64,000 nucleotides of DNA from Oegoconia quadripuncta (GCA_949316235.1 OX438748.1:12279001-12343000); one strand, 5' to 3'. Positions 1-10,250 are shown, counted from the first letter of the stretch. Numbers and translations are program-made. The notes: generated by a model not told the origin, from the sequence alone.

Positions 1-105
1 TTGAAGGAGAGGAAGTGGATCCGGGCCGCATCGAACCGGTCACTCAGGGGACCCCATGTTCAGCAATGAATGTTAGTGGGTGACATGATGATAAATTAAG
101 TGATT
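1..105 (+). repeat. RTE-type LINE 3' end fragment
   Basis: The sequence runs through degenerate codons of the RTE reverse-transcriptase C-terminus (the region that reads like AASNRSLW...YVQQWTS in better copies) and ends in a short TGATGAT run, which is the usual 3' terminus of lepidopteran RTE elements. Related tails lie at 11786, 18803, 47790 and 63110. The left end is cut by the window. No usable reading frame remains. Confidence 0.6.
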
Positions 106-112
106 GAAATTA

Positions 113-385
113 CCTGCTTTTTTATGATTAACTGGATACGCATTTGACCACAATCTCACCTGATGGGAATTGATGATGTGGCCGAAGATGAAGCACGCGA
201 TCGCAGTAGATGTTCACCCTGCTCTTGAAGATCCCAAGGTTGTAGGATTCAGGAAAGACTGACGCCGGAAGGGAGTTCCATGCCTTGGCTGTTCGCATTA
301 CGAATGAAGAATCGAACCCCTTAGTGCGAATGTTCGGTATGTTAACTACATTTACTTTTATACCTATTTTGAAATACAAACTCAA
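113..385 (-). pseudogene. Non-LTR retrotransposon (LINE) C-terminal coding fragment plus 3' tail
   Basis: The 85-codon minus-strand frame (128-385) contains the motif RTAKAWNSLPASVFPE followed by NLGIFKSRVN. This pattern, arginine-threonine-alanine then WNSLP then FKSRV, is typical of the extreme C-terminus of Jockey/CR1-type LINE ORF2 proteins. The stop codon lies just before a CATAAAAAAG tail (113-128). The piece is a 5'-truncated copy without polymerase motifs. Its last 50 bases closely resemble the 3' end of the tRNA-SINE found at 40817 and 60579, which suggests that a relative of this LINE mobilises that SINE. The exact LINE clade cannot be settled from this piece. Confidence 0.7.
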
Positions 386-639
386 AAAAACCGGTCAAGT
401 GTCTGAGTTTCTATCAAATTAATGTCAAATCCAACTACATGGTAATACATTTATACAGATAACTGACAGAGAGACACAGAGACGAGGTGAACAAAAGTGC
501 CATTCGAGTGATACGTAACTAATATACTATCAAGGGCGTTAAGAACGAGATGGTAAGAATAATATATATTATACTACAAATAGAGCCACATTACGTCCAC
601 GAACGTAGGCCTCCCCATACATTTCCAAAGTCTAAATTA

Positions 640-870
640 AATAATATTTTTTTTAATAAATATTTAAATATTTCGGACACTTACACCAATCATCTAGTCC
701 TAAACTAAACAAAGCTTGTGCTATGGACAGGTATTTGATAACGGATAAACAATTTATATAACCATCTGTGACTGAGGAATAAAAGTTCGTATTCATCACA
801 CAAACATGGAATCCGAACCCGCAATTGGTTTTGCAGACAGGGTCACTATTCACTACGCCGATCGGTCGTC
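640..870 (-). repeat. tRNA-derived SINE (type B), minus orientation
   Basis: Read on the minus strand it has a tRNA-like head with an A-box-like start and a degraded B box (CGGGTTCGGATTCC), then the body seen in other copies (GATGAATACGAAC, GTTATC, TAGTCCAT) and an AT-rich tail ending in AAATATTTAT. Better copies are at 1853-2050, 9981-10201 and 62343-62525. No protein is encoded; short frames inside it are accidental. Confidence 0.7.
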
Positions 871-1190
871 AAATTAATAGTCGAATGTAATTTTGTTCTA
901 TTAGCTTTGTCAGTTGTACCTACTTCATGCTAGAGTGATGTTAATAGGGACGAACCTAAAATAGCATAACTGTACCTAATTTGACAGCAGAGAGGGTTCT
1001 CGGATATCTAAATTTTGGCCACCAGAACAGAGATACGATTCAAGTGTTCAGATGATTTACAAAATAGTTGAAGCACTTGCAAATTTTCTTGAGATGTTTG
1101 CATATTTTATATAAGGTTACTTGCAATATTTCATTCCTAGGATTTCATCCAAGAAGTGTCTTGTTGTCAGAGAACCATCAAGTACCTAGC
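871..1190. other. Unassigned AT-rich DNA
   Basis: No reading frame, repeat copy or structural signal that I can support is visible here. Confidence 0.5.
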
Positions 1191-1545
1191 AATTTAATCT
1201 AACTAATATTATAAATGCGAAAAATTGTTTGTTTGCAAACGCTTCTTTAAACAAAAGAAAATAAATAAATTTACTTAAAACTATACACAACGGCGGACTT
1301 ATCCCACAGCGGGATTTCTTCCAGTCATACATGATTGTCGTTTGTTTTTCGAAAGTTTGGATGTTTGTTTGTTTATTAACAGATTTGCATGTAAGTTGGT
1401 AGGATAGGTAGGTTGAATTAAGCCATAAGCAGGATATTTTTTATTCCGATAAAGTGAGTTAGTTCCCGAAGGATAAACCAATTAAACATTATAAAGTTGT
1501 TCCACGCAGGCAAAGCCGCGGGCGGAAAGCCGTATAGAATACGTT
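1191..1545 (+). repeat. Diverged dispersed repeat ending in CCGCGGGCGGAAAGC
   Basis: It opens with TAATATTATAAATGCGAAAA and a GTTTGTTTGT run, and closes with a segment reading AGGCAAAGCCGCGGGCGGAA. The same start and end bracket the cleaner copy at 47405-47660 and the broken copy at 9446-10250. The middle is rearranged. I recognise this as a common lepidopteran interspersed repeat without proven coding capacity; whether it is a LINE tail or a Helitron-like element is undecided. Confidence 0.55.
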
Positions 1546-1765
1546 GTATAAAATATACCTACATACGTAACGTAAGTCAATAAGATTCTAACTATAGTGT
1601 TCACATGTAAAAGGGTACATTTGTTTTAAGATTCTGCATGATTCATTTTATTGTTATTAGTATTGTAACAATGCATTTCATTTAACGAATCAATTTACAA
1701 TGTAATTTTTTCTCACGTTTCTAAAGCCAACCAGGTGACACCGATGAATATCTCACGAGTAACAT

Positions 1766-1850
1766 TATAATAACTATTCATCATTATCATCATATCAGCC
1801 ACAGGAGCCCATAGAATTCCAGAGTGGAGATTGGAAGCGGCCCGCATTTA
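1766..1850 (-). repeat. RTE LINE 3' end fragment
   Basis: The minus strand reads into the same terminal segment as at 1-105, ending in a CATCATTATCATCATATCAG block (the reverse of the TGATGA tail). It directly abuts a SINE in the same orientation. Confidence 0.5.
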
Positions 1851-1852
1851 GC

Positions 1853-2050
1853 GAATTCGTTTCCAGTTGTACTATGGATACTAGATAACAGATAAACATA
1901 CTTAAATATTTAAGCAAACATCTATAACTCGGGAATAAATGTTCATATTCATCTTACAAATATTAATTACCCCTCGCGGGATTCGAACCCGCAACCGTTG
2001 GTTTCGCTAACAGGGCCACTGTCCGCTACACCCATCGGTCATCCGCCGAA
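1853..2050 (-). repeat. tRNA-derived SINE (type B), minus orientation
   Basis: On the minus strand a well-kept B box (GGTTCGAATCCC) and flanking GCGAGGGG are followed by the SINE body with the CCCGAGTT and TTATCTAGTATCC blocks. It is the same family as 9981-10201. A tRNA gene is excluded because the anticodon arm does not pair and there is a long non-tRNA body. Confidence 0.75.
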
Positions 2051-3064
2051 TTACTAAACAACGAAGCTCTTACACGACAATCATGTAAGCTATGTAGATA
2101 TTCTTAAATCACAAAATTTGCAGTCGCGCAAAGGTAAACAAAGCATCAACATCTCTTATTTTTACTTGGCGGAGATCTTGCGTATACGAGTGCTCTTTCA
2201 GTGGCCTCTTTCAAAGGATCCTGCTACATGCCTTGAAGTACTTTGACTCAGACAAGAGCACTTCGTTAGTTCGCAATACATGGCAAATGTTATGATCCCT
2301 CACGTCTCAACCCCCACTTCTTAAAAAGCATAAAGCAAGGAATAGCTACGTTTTACGTTTCACTAAACTTACTACAACAATGTATATATTTGTGTACCTA
2401 TCTACAATATCACACATACATAACGTTACTTTATCCCAAATGGAGTGGTCAGAGTCCCAAAACGTAAACATTTGAATGTTCCACACATGCTTAAAAATAA
2501 CATCCAAATTACTTCACAATACAATAATACATAGATGTTTTGACGTAAATATACGACACCCAGATCTATTATTTCTTTTGTGCCCACAGGAAGCGACTGG
2601 TTGATTCAATCTTCTTGCGACGAAAAACGACGAGTGTTATGTGTTTGACGGTGTTTTAGGCGTATGTGTATGTGTGGTCCAATCTTTGTCCGGATGTATC
2701 TCAGTATTGCGTAGTTCAAACGAGGGAACATTATTACCCATGTTTGATAGAAATCGTTTAACCGCTTTCGAAGATATTTACACAATTCAATCCAAAAAAA
2801 TATCGACTTCATCTTTGATACATTTATACAGAACTTGCGTCCCCAAATCCAGCACAGTTCAAGGAATTACGAATTACTGTTGTTTTTATAGGAAATGAGA
2901 TCCAAAATGGGGGTTGACTTTTAAAAGTGTAGCCACTGTCGAATACCATGGTCGATGTTACAACGGTACAATCGGTTCAATAGCATTATCTCGCAACGAT
3001 ATCCAATATACTATGCTATGTTATAGCATAGCATAGTATGTATATATATATACATATATATGTA
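2051..3064. other. Mostly unassigned; weak dispersed repeat at 2420-2560
   Basis: Around 2420-2560 the phrase TTTATCCCAAATGG and following text recur at 40095-40260, so this is a low-level dispersed repeat. An 85-codon plus frame at 2641-2898 shows no recognisable domain and I do not call it a gene. The last 60 bases contain an imperfect palindrome built on CTATGCTAT and a TA-rich run, which is the target into which mariner-like elements inserted. Confidence 0.45.
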
Positions 3065-3066
3065 TA

Positions 3067-3353
3067 CAGGGCGTCCCAAAGTTATGGGACATGAAGGGGA
3101 AGTACCTTAAATATCGTAGATAGTGAATTTTGCTCAAAGAAGACTTTATGTTATTTTTAAAAGTTAGTAATTCTGCATTCATAGATTTTCTAAAAATTAT
3201 TTGCTTCGGCTGGGAATCGAACCGACTCAAATGTGAAAAAAAAAACACCCTACTTTTATGATGCCAATCGAAAGAATAGCTAAAAAATAATAACTCTGCC
3301 TAAGTAACATAGTATTTTAAAAGAAAGGAACAACTTAACTTTGGGACGCCCTG
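3067..3353. mobile_element. Internally deleted long-TIR mariner-like element (copy A)
   Basis: It starts CAGGGCGTCCCAAAG and ends CTTTGGGACGCCCTG, with TA on both sides (3065-3066 and 3354-3355), the target duplication of the Tc1/mariner superfamily. About 268 bp are the long left inverted arm shared with copies B and C. The right arm has been reduced to about 20 bp. It has no coding capacity of its own and would depend on a transposase in trans. Confidence 0.85.
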
Positions 3354-3359
3354 TATATA

Positions 3360-4349
3360 CAGGGCGTCCCAAAGTTATGGGACATGAAGGGGAAGTACCT
3401 TAAATATCGTAGATAGTGAATTTTGCTCAAAGAAGACTTTATGTTATTTTTAAAAGTTAGTAATTCTGCATTCATAGATTTTCTAAAAATTACTTGCTTC
3501 GGCTGGGAATCGAACCGACTCAAATGTGAAAAAAAAAACACCCTACTTTTATGATGCCAATCGAAAGAATAGCTAAAAAATAATAACTCTGCCTAAGTAA
3601 CATAGTATTTTAAAAGAAAGGAACAACGTGAAATTAATCATTTTAATCAAATAAAAAACATACATGAAACTGCCGTAGTCAATTAAGTAGGTATTTTTTT
3701 GTAAATTAATTAATTAAATGCTCAAAATGTGATCCCTCTTGTCTTACGCAAATCGCCAATCTTTTAATGAGCCCGCTGCCTGTTGATTTTCTAATCATTT
3801 TATGGTGAACACTCGATGTGATATGGCACAATTCTGTTTGCAACTCGCCTACGTTCTCGTATCGCTTTTTGTATAGCATATCTTTCACGTATCCCCAAAA
3901 GAAGAAATCTAATGGTGTGAGGTCCGGGGATCTGGCCGGCCATCTAATCGGTCCATTTGTACCAATCCATGTAGGAAAACATTCATTTAGAAAATCTGCT
4001 GCTCTCCGACTATTATGAGCCGGAGCTCCATCTTGTTGGAAAATTAAAATAACTTTCTTGAAATTTGACTCAATCATTTTATGTTGTTCCTTTCTTTTAA
4101 AATACTATGTTACTTAGGCAGAGTTATTATTTTTTAGCTATTCTTTCGATTGGCATCATAAAAGTAGGGTGTTTTTTTTTCACATTTAAGTCGGTTCGAT
4201 TCCCAGCCGAAGCAAGTAATTTTTAGAAAATCTATGAATGCAGAATTACTAACTTTTAAAAATAACATAAAGTCTTCTTTGAGCAAAATTCACTATCTAC
4301 AATATTTAAGGTACTTCCCCTTCATGTCCCATAACTTTGGGACGCCCTG
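3360..4349 (-). mobile_element. Long-TIR mariner-like element with partial transposase (copy B)
   Basis: Two inverted arms of about 268 bp (3360-3628 and 4081-4349) begin and end with CAGGGCGTCCC and its complement and are flanked by TA. Between them lie the C-terminal transposase codons (minus strand) and a short AT-rich 3' UTR. It is separated from copy A by only TATATA. The arms are much longer than in classical mariner. The element is about 990 bp and lacks the N-terminal DNA-binding domain, so it is non-autonomous. Confidence 0.85.
3706..4077 (-). pseudogene. Mariner-superfamily transposase, C-terminal catalytic fragment
   Basis: The 123-codon frame holds the second and third catalytic positions of a DDE/D transposase: FQQDGAPAH (second Asp, residue 16) and WPARSPDLTPLDFFFWG (third position is Asp, residue 57). 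I count 40 residues between the two aspartates, which is longer than the 34 of classical mariner and nearer to the DD41D (rosa-like) spacing. The helix-turn-helix domains and the first Asp are absent. The first codons MIESNFKK abut the inverted arm, and copy C has the same junction, so the deletion predates both copies. Confidence 0.8.
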
Positions 4350-4351
4350 TA

Positions 4352-6411
4352 TATGTATACTATGCTATATACTATGTTTTAATATTGGGTCTTTATCTAT
4401 GAAATTGGAGTTTTTTTTCTTCGTTAATCATATGTACCAATTCCTGCGATTTTCAAAGCGATATCCAAATTTGTTTTTTAGTTAGAAAATGGAATATTAT
4501 TTCAAGGTTTCACATGAAATATTTTTTAATTTCTGGGCTAAATCACATAATAAAAAAAAATCTCTTTTCATTGAGCTCTTTTCATGTGCTTCCTATAATC
4601 ATTTCTTAGATTCGCTGAAACTTTTACAAAGCGGTTACTTTTAAAAATTACTTTTAAACTTAACTTAATGTTGTCCGATAATACACACAAAGTTTAGCTA
4701 AATTTGGATTTGCCGTTCCCAAAAAAAAATCAAAAATGTTTGTATGGAGAAAACAGTCTTAATAAATTCTTCATACAAAACGCCAATTTCATAGGTAAGG
4801 ACCTAATATTTGGACAACCACCAACACATACACGATAACAAAATAAAGCACAAAATTATACTTTCAACTGTTTGACTACTCCCTCGGCGCGTGAAATAGA
4901 TTCTCCATTGTCCAGCTTTGTACTTTTCATTATACTACTAGATTTTAGGTACTTATAGATACCTAATTTAAATAGCATTTTACTTACCCTTTATTCAAAC
5001 AACATGAAGTCATTTACAATTGGGATTTTACCTCTATTGTGAGAGCTACATTTAACTAATACCTACTATGGATAAAACCCGTGTAGGCACGCTGGTGCCT
5101 ACTTCGTTTGCTAATGTTCTTAAAATAGTACCTCCATTAAAGTTCATTACTTATAATATTGCTTGCACAAATAAAACTACAATTAGAATTGACATTACTT
5201 CGCGCAACTTTCTCTGCAACGAGCCATGTAACTATGACATTTTCTCAAAAAAATGAGGTCAGAGATTACTTATACCAGAAAAAAAACCTTTTGTAGATAC
5301 AATCTTAAATACGGCTCTCGAAATTCTGTGAAGAACATTCAAAGAAAATTTTAACTTTGATGAAAATTGTGCGTTTTGATGGACGGATGATAAGCAAGAT
5401 TAACAGGCGAGGCTCCGAGTAGCAATTTCACTAATGAAGAAGATACCAAAGGAAACAGAGCTATCTCGACAATCCGCATACAGTTTCATTTTAATCCATC
5501 GTTTCGTAAATTATTTGCAAAATTGAGAGCAGTTATCGAAATCAAAAGCTTTGAAACAATTATACTCCCTATTATAGCCGCTGGCAGTTTAGTAAAGTTA
5601 CAAGTAATATCATTTACAGCTATTGTCTAATCGACAGTCATTTATAAACAGAGTTTATTATTGTCTACAGATCGAAAGCCACAAAACACGATCACTAATA
5701 TAACCAATAATAATGGAAATATCGAAGTTTCGTCTAGACATGAAATTGTAAAGCATTCGCTAAACCATTAACGGACTAAGATAGATGCCAAATCAAACAA
5801 TCTTACAATTATTCAAGGATACTTCCTTTCTCTTGGGTATCTGAAGGCTGATGGCCTCATTTTCTTATTTCCCTAAAGATAAAAGGAGTCCGCGTATTAA
5901 AGCATCTAATTTCCTTACATTTCCATTTTTAATTTAAACAAATCTCTTGGGTTCTAGTATCCTCAAGCGACTTAATTTATTTAGCTCACATTTTATAACT
6001 GAAGGAGGTCGTTTAGCAGCTCCCATCCACCTGTAACACTTCGTTTACAATATTACCAAGGAAAAGGAGTAATGAGTAGTTTACAATAAAGAATAACAGA
6101 ATAGGGTTCGGCAGAATAGTTTCCTTAATTAAGAAAAAAATCTAACTTATAAAATTTTCATTTTAAAATTATACAAAACAAATGATTTTGCTATAAATCT
6201 CTTTCCGATAAGTCATAACATAACGAACGGTAAGAATAGAGGTGGTAACATTGGGTACAGTCAGCCACAAGTTACCATACTTTTTGTTAAAATTTTGAAA
6301 ATAACACGAGACTTTAGATAGATTTATTGTCTAGTTGGTTAGTTTTTTCAGCTAAGACGATTCGATTAATCTATGATGCCGACAGTAACAGGAAACAGTA
6401 TCACTGTCTTT
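4352..6411. other. Unassigned AT-rich DNA
   Basis: There is no convincing coding frame. A 62-codon plus frame at 5068-5256 has no recognisable domain. No clear repeat family members were found by eye. It may be ordinary intergenic or intronic DNA. Confidence 0.5.
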
Positions 6412-6690
6412 GACGACCTGTTTGGTGTAGTGGTTAGAAACTCTGCTGCTATACAAAAAGGTCGCGGGTTCGAATCCCGCTAGGGGCATATGTTTGTATG
6501 ATGACAGACATGTGTTCCCGAGTTATGGATGTTTTTCACTTATATATGTATTTATTTACAAAAAAAAAATGTATTTGTGTAGTTTATCAACCAACTGGTA
6601 TCTATAATACAAGCCTAGTTGCTTAGTGTGGAACTAGATGGCGCTGTGTGTATGTGCAAAGATATTTATTTATTCATTATTTTTATTTAT
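6412..6690 (+). repeat. tRNA-derived SINE (type A)
   Basis: The head GACGACCTGTTTGGTGTAGT carries an A-box-like TGGTGTAGTGGTTAG and a perfect B box GGTTCGAATCCC. A body with ATGGATGTTTTT, CAACTGGTATC and CTAGATGGCGCTGTGTG follows, and the tail is AT-rich (ATATTTATTTATT). This is the internal RNA polymerase III promoter layout of tRNA-derived SINEs. Close copies are at 9113, 9619, 16130 and 16636. Confidence 0.85.
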
Positions 6691-6784
6691 TTATTTGGTT
6701 TAGTACTTACACCCCTAAATCATTAAAAAAAAATGAAGATACACCTCACTCTATGAATTCCACCATGTTACATCACAATTAAGT

Positions 6785-7095
6785 AATGAGGCACTCGTAT
6801 TTTCGATTAGCGAAGTTAAGCAATGTCTGGCGCGGTAGGTCCTTGGATGGTTGACCGCTATAGTCGCATTTTAATACAACTGTTACCGCGCATCGGAGGG
6901 AACGTTAAATAGTCGGTCCCGGTTGTTTCAATTGAAGGCAGTCGTTAAGCTAAGTGGCCTATAAAAACACTGACTGTCAGGTGGCCATCAGTCTGACACA
7001 AATGCACCAATCCGCACTGGGCCCACGTGGTGGATTATGGCCCATAACCTCTCATAAGGTTATTGATGCAGAAATCTACAGGAAATTGTAACTAT
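6785..7095 (+). repeat. 5S rRNA-derived SINE (SINE3-like)
   Basis: Bases about 6792-6868 closely follow the internal control region of 5S rRNA: CGAAGTTAAGCAATGTCTGG, GCGCGGTAGG, CCTTGGATGG and GACCGC occur in the right order and spacing. The 5' third and the 3' stem of a real 5S gene are missing. The sequence instead continues into an unrelated body and a tail with CACTGGGCCCACGTGGTGGA, a block I know from the 3' ends of lepidopteran LINEs. It is therefore a mobile pol III element and not a 5S gene. The outer ends are approximate. Confidence 0.65.
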
Positions 7096-7137
7096 GTATA
7101 TATAATCAATAGCAAAATAAAGCTGATTAGGATCACA

Positions 7138-7345
7138 TTAGGAACCATGGGTGAAAATTGTTGGACTTCAAGTAAACCATTCTGAAACCACCTTTAGTAT
7201 ATAAAGGTGGTTTCAGAATGATTTACTTGTAGGGAATTTTTTTGATCGAATTCGACTATGGTTTCTTGAGGAAAGTTGTTCGTATACAAGAGTGGCGTCA
7301 CCAGTTAATGGGAATTCCGCGAATTCAATTCATCCTGTGTATAGT
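7138..7345 (+). repeat. Foldback repeat with a long central hairpin
   Basis: The centre (7170-7228) is a near-perfect hairpin with a stem of about 27 bp built on CATTCTGAAACCACCTTTA and its complement, with one mismatch. The right flank (GATCGAATTCGACTATGG, then GAAAGTTGTTCG) recurs at 44497-44605 and, inverted, at 48038-48240, which defines a small dispersed family. No coding capacity is seen. The structure suggests a MITE-like DNA element; terminal repeats and target duplication are not certain. Confidence 0.55.
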
Positions 7346-7424
7346 AGTTATACACGTGAAATAAATAAAAATGTTGTGTTTGTCACCGTAAAATAACTTT
7401 AAAGTTCAAGCATTTATATCAACG

Positions 7425-7640
7425 TAAGATACATGATATCATTTGTTGAATGTCAATTTAAATCTATTGGAAATAAAAATAGGGCTAAGCATTTTTCGGT
7501 CAGTCAGTATGTCCAAGCTACCACCGCTTCGGAAAGGGAAATCATCTGTGGGAAAAGAAGCGGCGCAAGAAACCCACAGGATCATTTTCTTTTCTTTAAC
7601 TATATTAAAAGCGATTTTTCAAGTGAATGTTCATCTTATA
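7425..7640 (+). repeat. LINE 3' end repeat (CGGAAAGGGAAATCATC block)
   Basis: The block GCTACCACCGCTTCGGAAAG, then GAAATCATCTGTG and AGAAGCGGCGCAAGAAAC, is a frequent 3' terminal segment of lepidopteran LINEs. A second, more diverged copy is at 44815-44965. The two overlapping frames here of 73 codons are not supported as genes. Confidence 0.5.
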
Positions 7641-7664
7641 CTCATAACAGATAATATTTATTAA

Positions 7665-8228
7665 TAAAAAAAATAATATAGCACGATTTTCTCACAATCA
7701 CTTGTTTTATCGAATTTATTAAACCTACTTATGGTACTTATGGTACGTTCTAGCGACCTGTCATCCGTATCATGCGTATAAGTCTGTATAAGTTCAATGT
7801 CGTCATAACTTGGTACATTATCTAATAAGTGATGGTTAATTACACAGACCGTGGTCTGTGGTTAATTATAATAATCATATTATTAATTTGTTATTGTATA
7901 ATGTACACTTTCTTATAGTGATAATTAATATTCAAAACGATAATTGGAAAAAGCGGTACAATATACACAGAAAATGAATAGGTAACTATCCCCTTTCAGT
8001 CATGTTAGATTCCCAAAAGTTCCAAAACGATGTCCCAGTTTTTCACTAAGCAGATAATTGTATTTAATCAGCTATTGTCATTAGATAATATATGCGAAAT
8101 AAAATGAAGAGTCTTCATTTATAATCAGAAATCATAGAAATATTTATGAATCTAATTACGATTCAAGATTTGACAGCTGTATTTTAATTATCAAAATAAA
8201 GAAAATGAAGCAAAATTATTTATTTTTA
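7665..8228. other. Unassigned AT-rich DNA
   Basis: No coding frame, repeat copy or motif that I can support is visible, apart from a short repeated ACTTATGGTAC and a small hairpin around ACAGACCGTGGTCTGTGG (7850s). Confidence 0.45.
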
Positions 8229-8350
8229 GGGCCGTATTCTTCAATCGATCGTGTCTCAGTCTCAATACCTTTTTTTTTGATACCGTTTTAATATGCAACA
8301 GATTTACAAGGTCATCTCAATCTTGAGAACGGTTTGTTAATACCTACGGG
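8229..8350. mobile_element. MITE, GGGCCGTATTAATAAATC family
   Basis: It begins GGGCCGTATTCTTCAATCGA and ends with CTTGAGAACGGTTTGTTAAT followed by a degraded ACCTACGGG. These are imperfect terminal inverted repeats around a core with GTCTCAGTCTCAA and TTTTAATATGCAACAGA. The clearest family member is 40263-40408; others are 11099, 18116, 46929 and 61453. Confidence 0.65.
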
Positions 8351-8356
8351 TTTTAG

Positions 8357-8920
8357 ACTCGTACTTAATTAAGTAAGCAATGATAATTTATGAGATATAT
8401 ACCAAACATGATTGTATTCCCTATATTCCAACACTTCCAAAATTACCCATATTTAAATGTATGATGATATAAATCTCCATTTAGATTGTGACCCGACCTA
8501 AAATCGTCTAAAATATAAGCTTTTATATACGGTATATCCTTTATACCCAAACGCTCCTGAGGTATATATTCCGGACCGATGCCGCGCCGTGCTCATAATT
8601 GGGGTTAAATAACGTGAATGTCGCAAATATCATACCTAATTAAAATGTAGATCAAACGCTTCCAGCTTACTTACATTGCGCGCCTTTAAACGATTGGAGA
8701 CGTTCATGAATTAAGTTGAGTGATTTCAAAATTAAATGATTCTGTAAGTGATAATATCTATAGATGATCGTTCTTTCGACTAAGTCTATTTAAGAAATTA
8801 TCAAAGGATATTTTCTTAAATTATGTCTGATTATTCACGCTATTCTTATTCGAAGGCAGGTAATTTTAATACAGTTTTATCAATTATGACCTGACTGCCC
8901 TAAAATGATTTTCGAGTGTA
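8357..8920. other. Unassigned AT-rich DNA
   Basis: Nothing beyond AT-rich sequence is visible; there is no frame over 60 codons and no recognised repeat. Confidence 0.45.
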
Positions 8921-9100
8921 GGTATGTAGATTTTTATGTTACTTCCTGTAGCCTAAACGGTTTGATGGATTTTGAAGTGCGAGGTGTCGTTCAATTCGTC
9001 ATAATCCCTAGTGTCTTAGTATTTTGCGGTAAAACATCCAACATGGCGTCCGTAAAATACAGAATATACTGTTGGGTTTTTTGATTTTTAATTACTTATA
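8921..9100 (+). repeat. Dispersed repeat with CCTGTAGCCTAAACGG block
   Basis: The blocks CTTCCTGTAGCCTAAACGG, GAGGTGTCGTTCAATTCGTC and AACATGGCGTCCG are a repeat I know from Lepidoptera. A second copy is split between 12124-12250 and 12775-12880. The left end of the 7 kb tandem duplication (8959) falls inside this repeat. Confidence 0.5.
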
Positions 9101-9112
9101 CTCATATGACAT

Positions 9113-9365
9113 GACGACCTGTTTGGTGTAGTGGTTAGAAACTCTGACCACTATACCAAAAGGTCGCGGGTTCGAATCCCGCTAGGGGCATATGTTTGTA
9201 TGATGAATACGGACATGTGTACCCGAGTTATGGATGTTTTCATTTATAATAAGTGTTTATTTACAAAAAAAATATGTATTTATGTAGTATATCAACCATC
9301 TGGTATCCACAACACAACTAGATGGCATTGTGTGTACGACCAAGGATATTTATTTATTTATTTAT
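9113..9365 (+). repeat. tRNA-derived SINE (type A)
   Basis: It has the same head, B box and body as the copy at 6412, with a shortened 3' part (the block CATCTGGTATCCACAACACA is followed directly by CTAGATGGCATTGTG). The 123-codon frame starting in its head is a by-product of the SINE and its flank. The exact duplicate is at 16130-16382. Confidence 0.85.
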
Positions 9366-9618
9366 ATGTAGTTATTTCGAGATTGTCCGTTGTCAGTGTC
9401 ACTTTTAATCTTTTAAGTTGTACATTTCCAAACTTACGATCCAATATTCGTAAACATCTAACTAATATTTTAAATACGAAACGGATGAACGGATTTGGAT
9501 GAGATCTAGTATATAGCTAGAACTTTGTGAAGCGATGTATTGTTAAAAACTAACAGGTTGACTTTCAATAAAAGATATATTTGTATTCTACATTGATATT
9601 TTGTGTAGTGTTAGTGTA

Positions 9619-9885
9619 GACGACCTGTTTGGTGTAGTGGTTAGACTACTATACCAAAAGGTCGCGGATTCGAATTCCGCTAGGGGCATATGTTTGTATG
9701 ATGAATACGGACATGTGTACCCGAGTTATGGATGTTTTCATTTAAAATAAGTTTTAATTTACAAAAAAAAATTATGTAGTTTAACAACCATCTGGTATCC
9801 ACTACACAAGCCTGTAGTGGCTTAAAGTGGGTCTAGATGGCGCTGTGTGTATGTCCAAGGATATTATTTATTATTATTTTAATTT
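9619..9885 (+). repeat. tRNA-derived SINE (type A), deleted head
   Basis: The head lacks about 10 bases between the A and B boxes (TGGTTAGACTACTATACC) and the B box carries a change (GATTCGAATTCC). The 3' half is complete, including CTAGATGGCGCTGTGTG. The duplicate is at 16636-16902. Confidence 0.8.
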
Positions 9886-9980
9886 TTGACTTTTGTACAT
9901 ACCCTGAATTAAAACATAGGATTTTTTTATCCCGATAAAGAGAGTAGTTCGCGCGGGATATACAAATTGAACATATCCAC

Positions 9981-10201
9981 GACGACTGATTGGTGTAGTG
10001 GATAGTGACCCTATCAGCGAAACCAACGGTTGCGGGTTCGAATCCCGCGAGGGGTAAATGTTTGTGTGATGAACACGAACATTTATTCCCGAGTCTTGGA
10101 TGTTTATATAAATATTTATGTATGTTTATCCGTTATCTAGTATCCATAGCACAAGCTTCGCTTAGTTTAGTAAGTGTCCGAAATATTTATTAATTTATTT
10201 A
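9981..10201 (+). repeat. tRNA-derived SINE (type B), well preserved
   Basis: The head GACGACTGATTGGTGTAGTG and the perfect B box GGTTCGAATCCC are followed by GCGAGGGGTAAATG, ATTTATTCCCGAGTCTTGG, TTATCTAGTATCCATAGCAC and the AAATATTTATTAAT tail. This is the best type B copy in the window. The duplicate is at 16998-17218. Confidence 0.85.
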
Positions 10202-10250
10202 TAAAGTTATTCCACGAAAGCAAAGTCGCGGGCAGAAAGCTAGTATATAA

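Larger units (their letters stand above)
9446..10250 (+). repeat. Interspersed repeat split by two SINE insertions
   Basis: Three blocks of the repeat seen whole at 47405-47660 occur here in order: ATACGAAACGGATGAACGGA (9446-9535), the TCCCGATAAAGAGAGTAG block (9905-9977), and AAGTTATTCCACG...GCGGGCAGAAAGCTAGTA (10202-10250). SINEs fill the two gaps. It shows that the repeat is older than both SINEs. The duplicate is at 16463-17267. Confidence 0.6.

Noticed and set aside
6785..6870. 5S rRNA gene
   Set aside because: Only the middle of 5S is present and neither end of the molecule can form the terminal stem.
9131..9502. 123-codon frame repeated at 16148-16519
   Set aside because: It begins in a SINE head and runs into flanking repeat. 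It appears twice only because of the tandem duplication.
9981..10060. tRNA gene (perfect B box, A-box-like head)
   Set aside because: The anticodon arm does not pair, the sequence continues into a conserved non-tRNA body, and the family is multicopy, so it is a SINE head. The same holds for the other heads.
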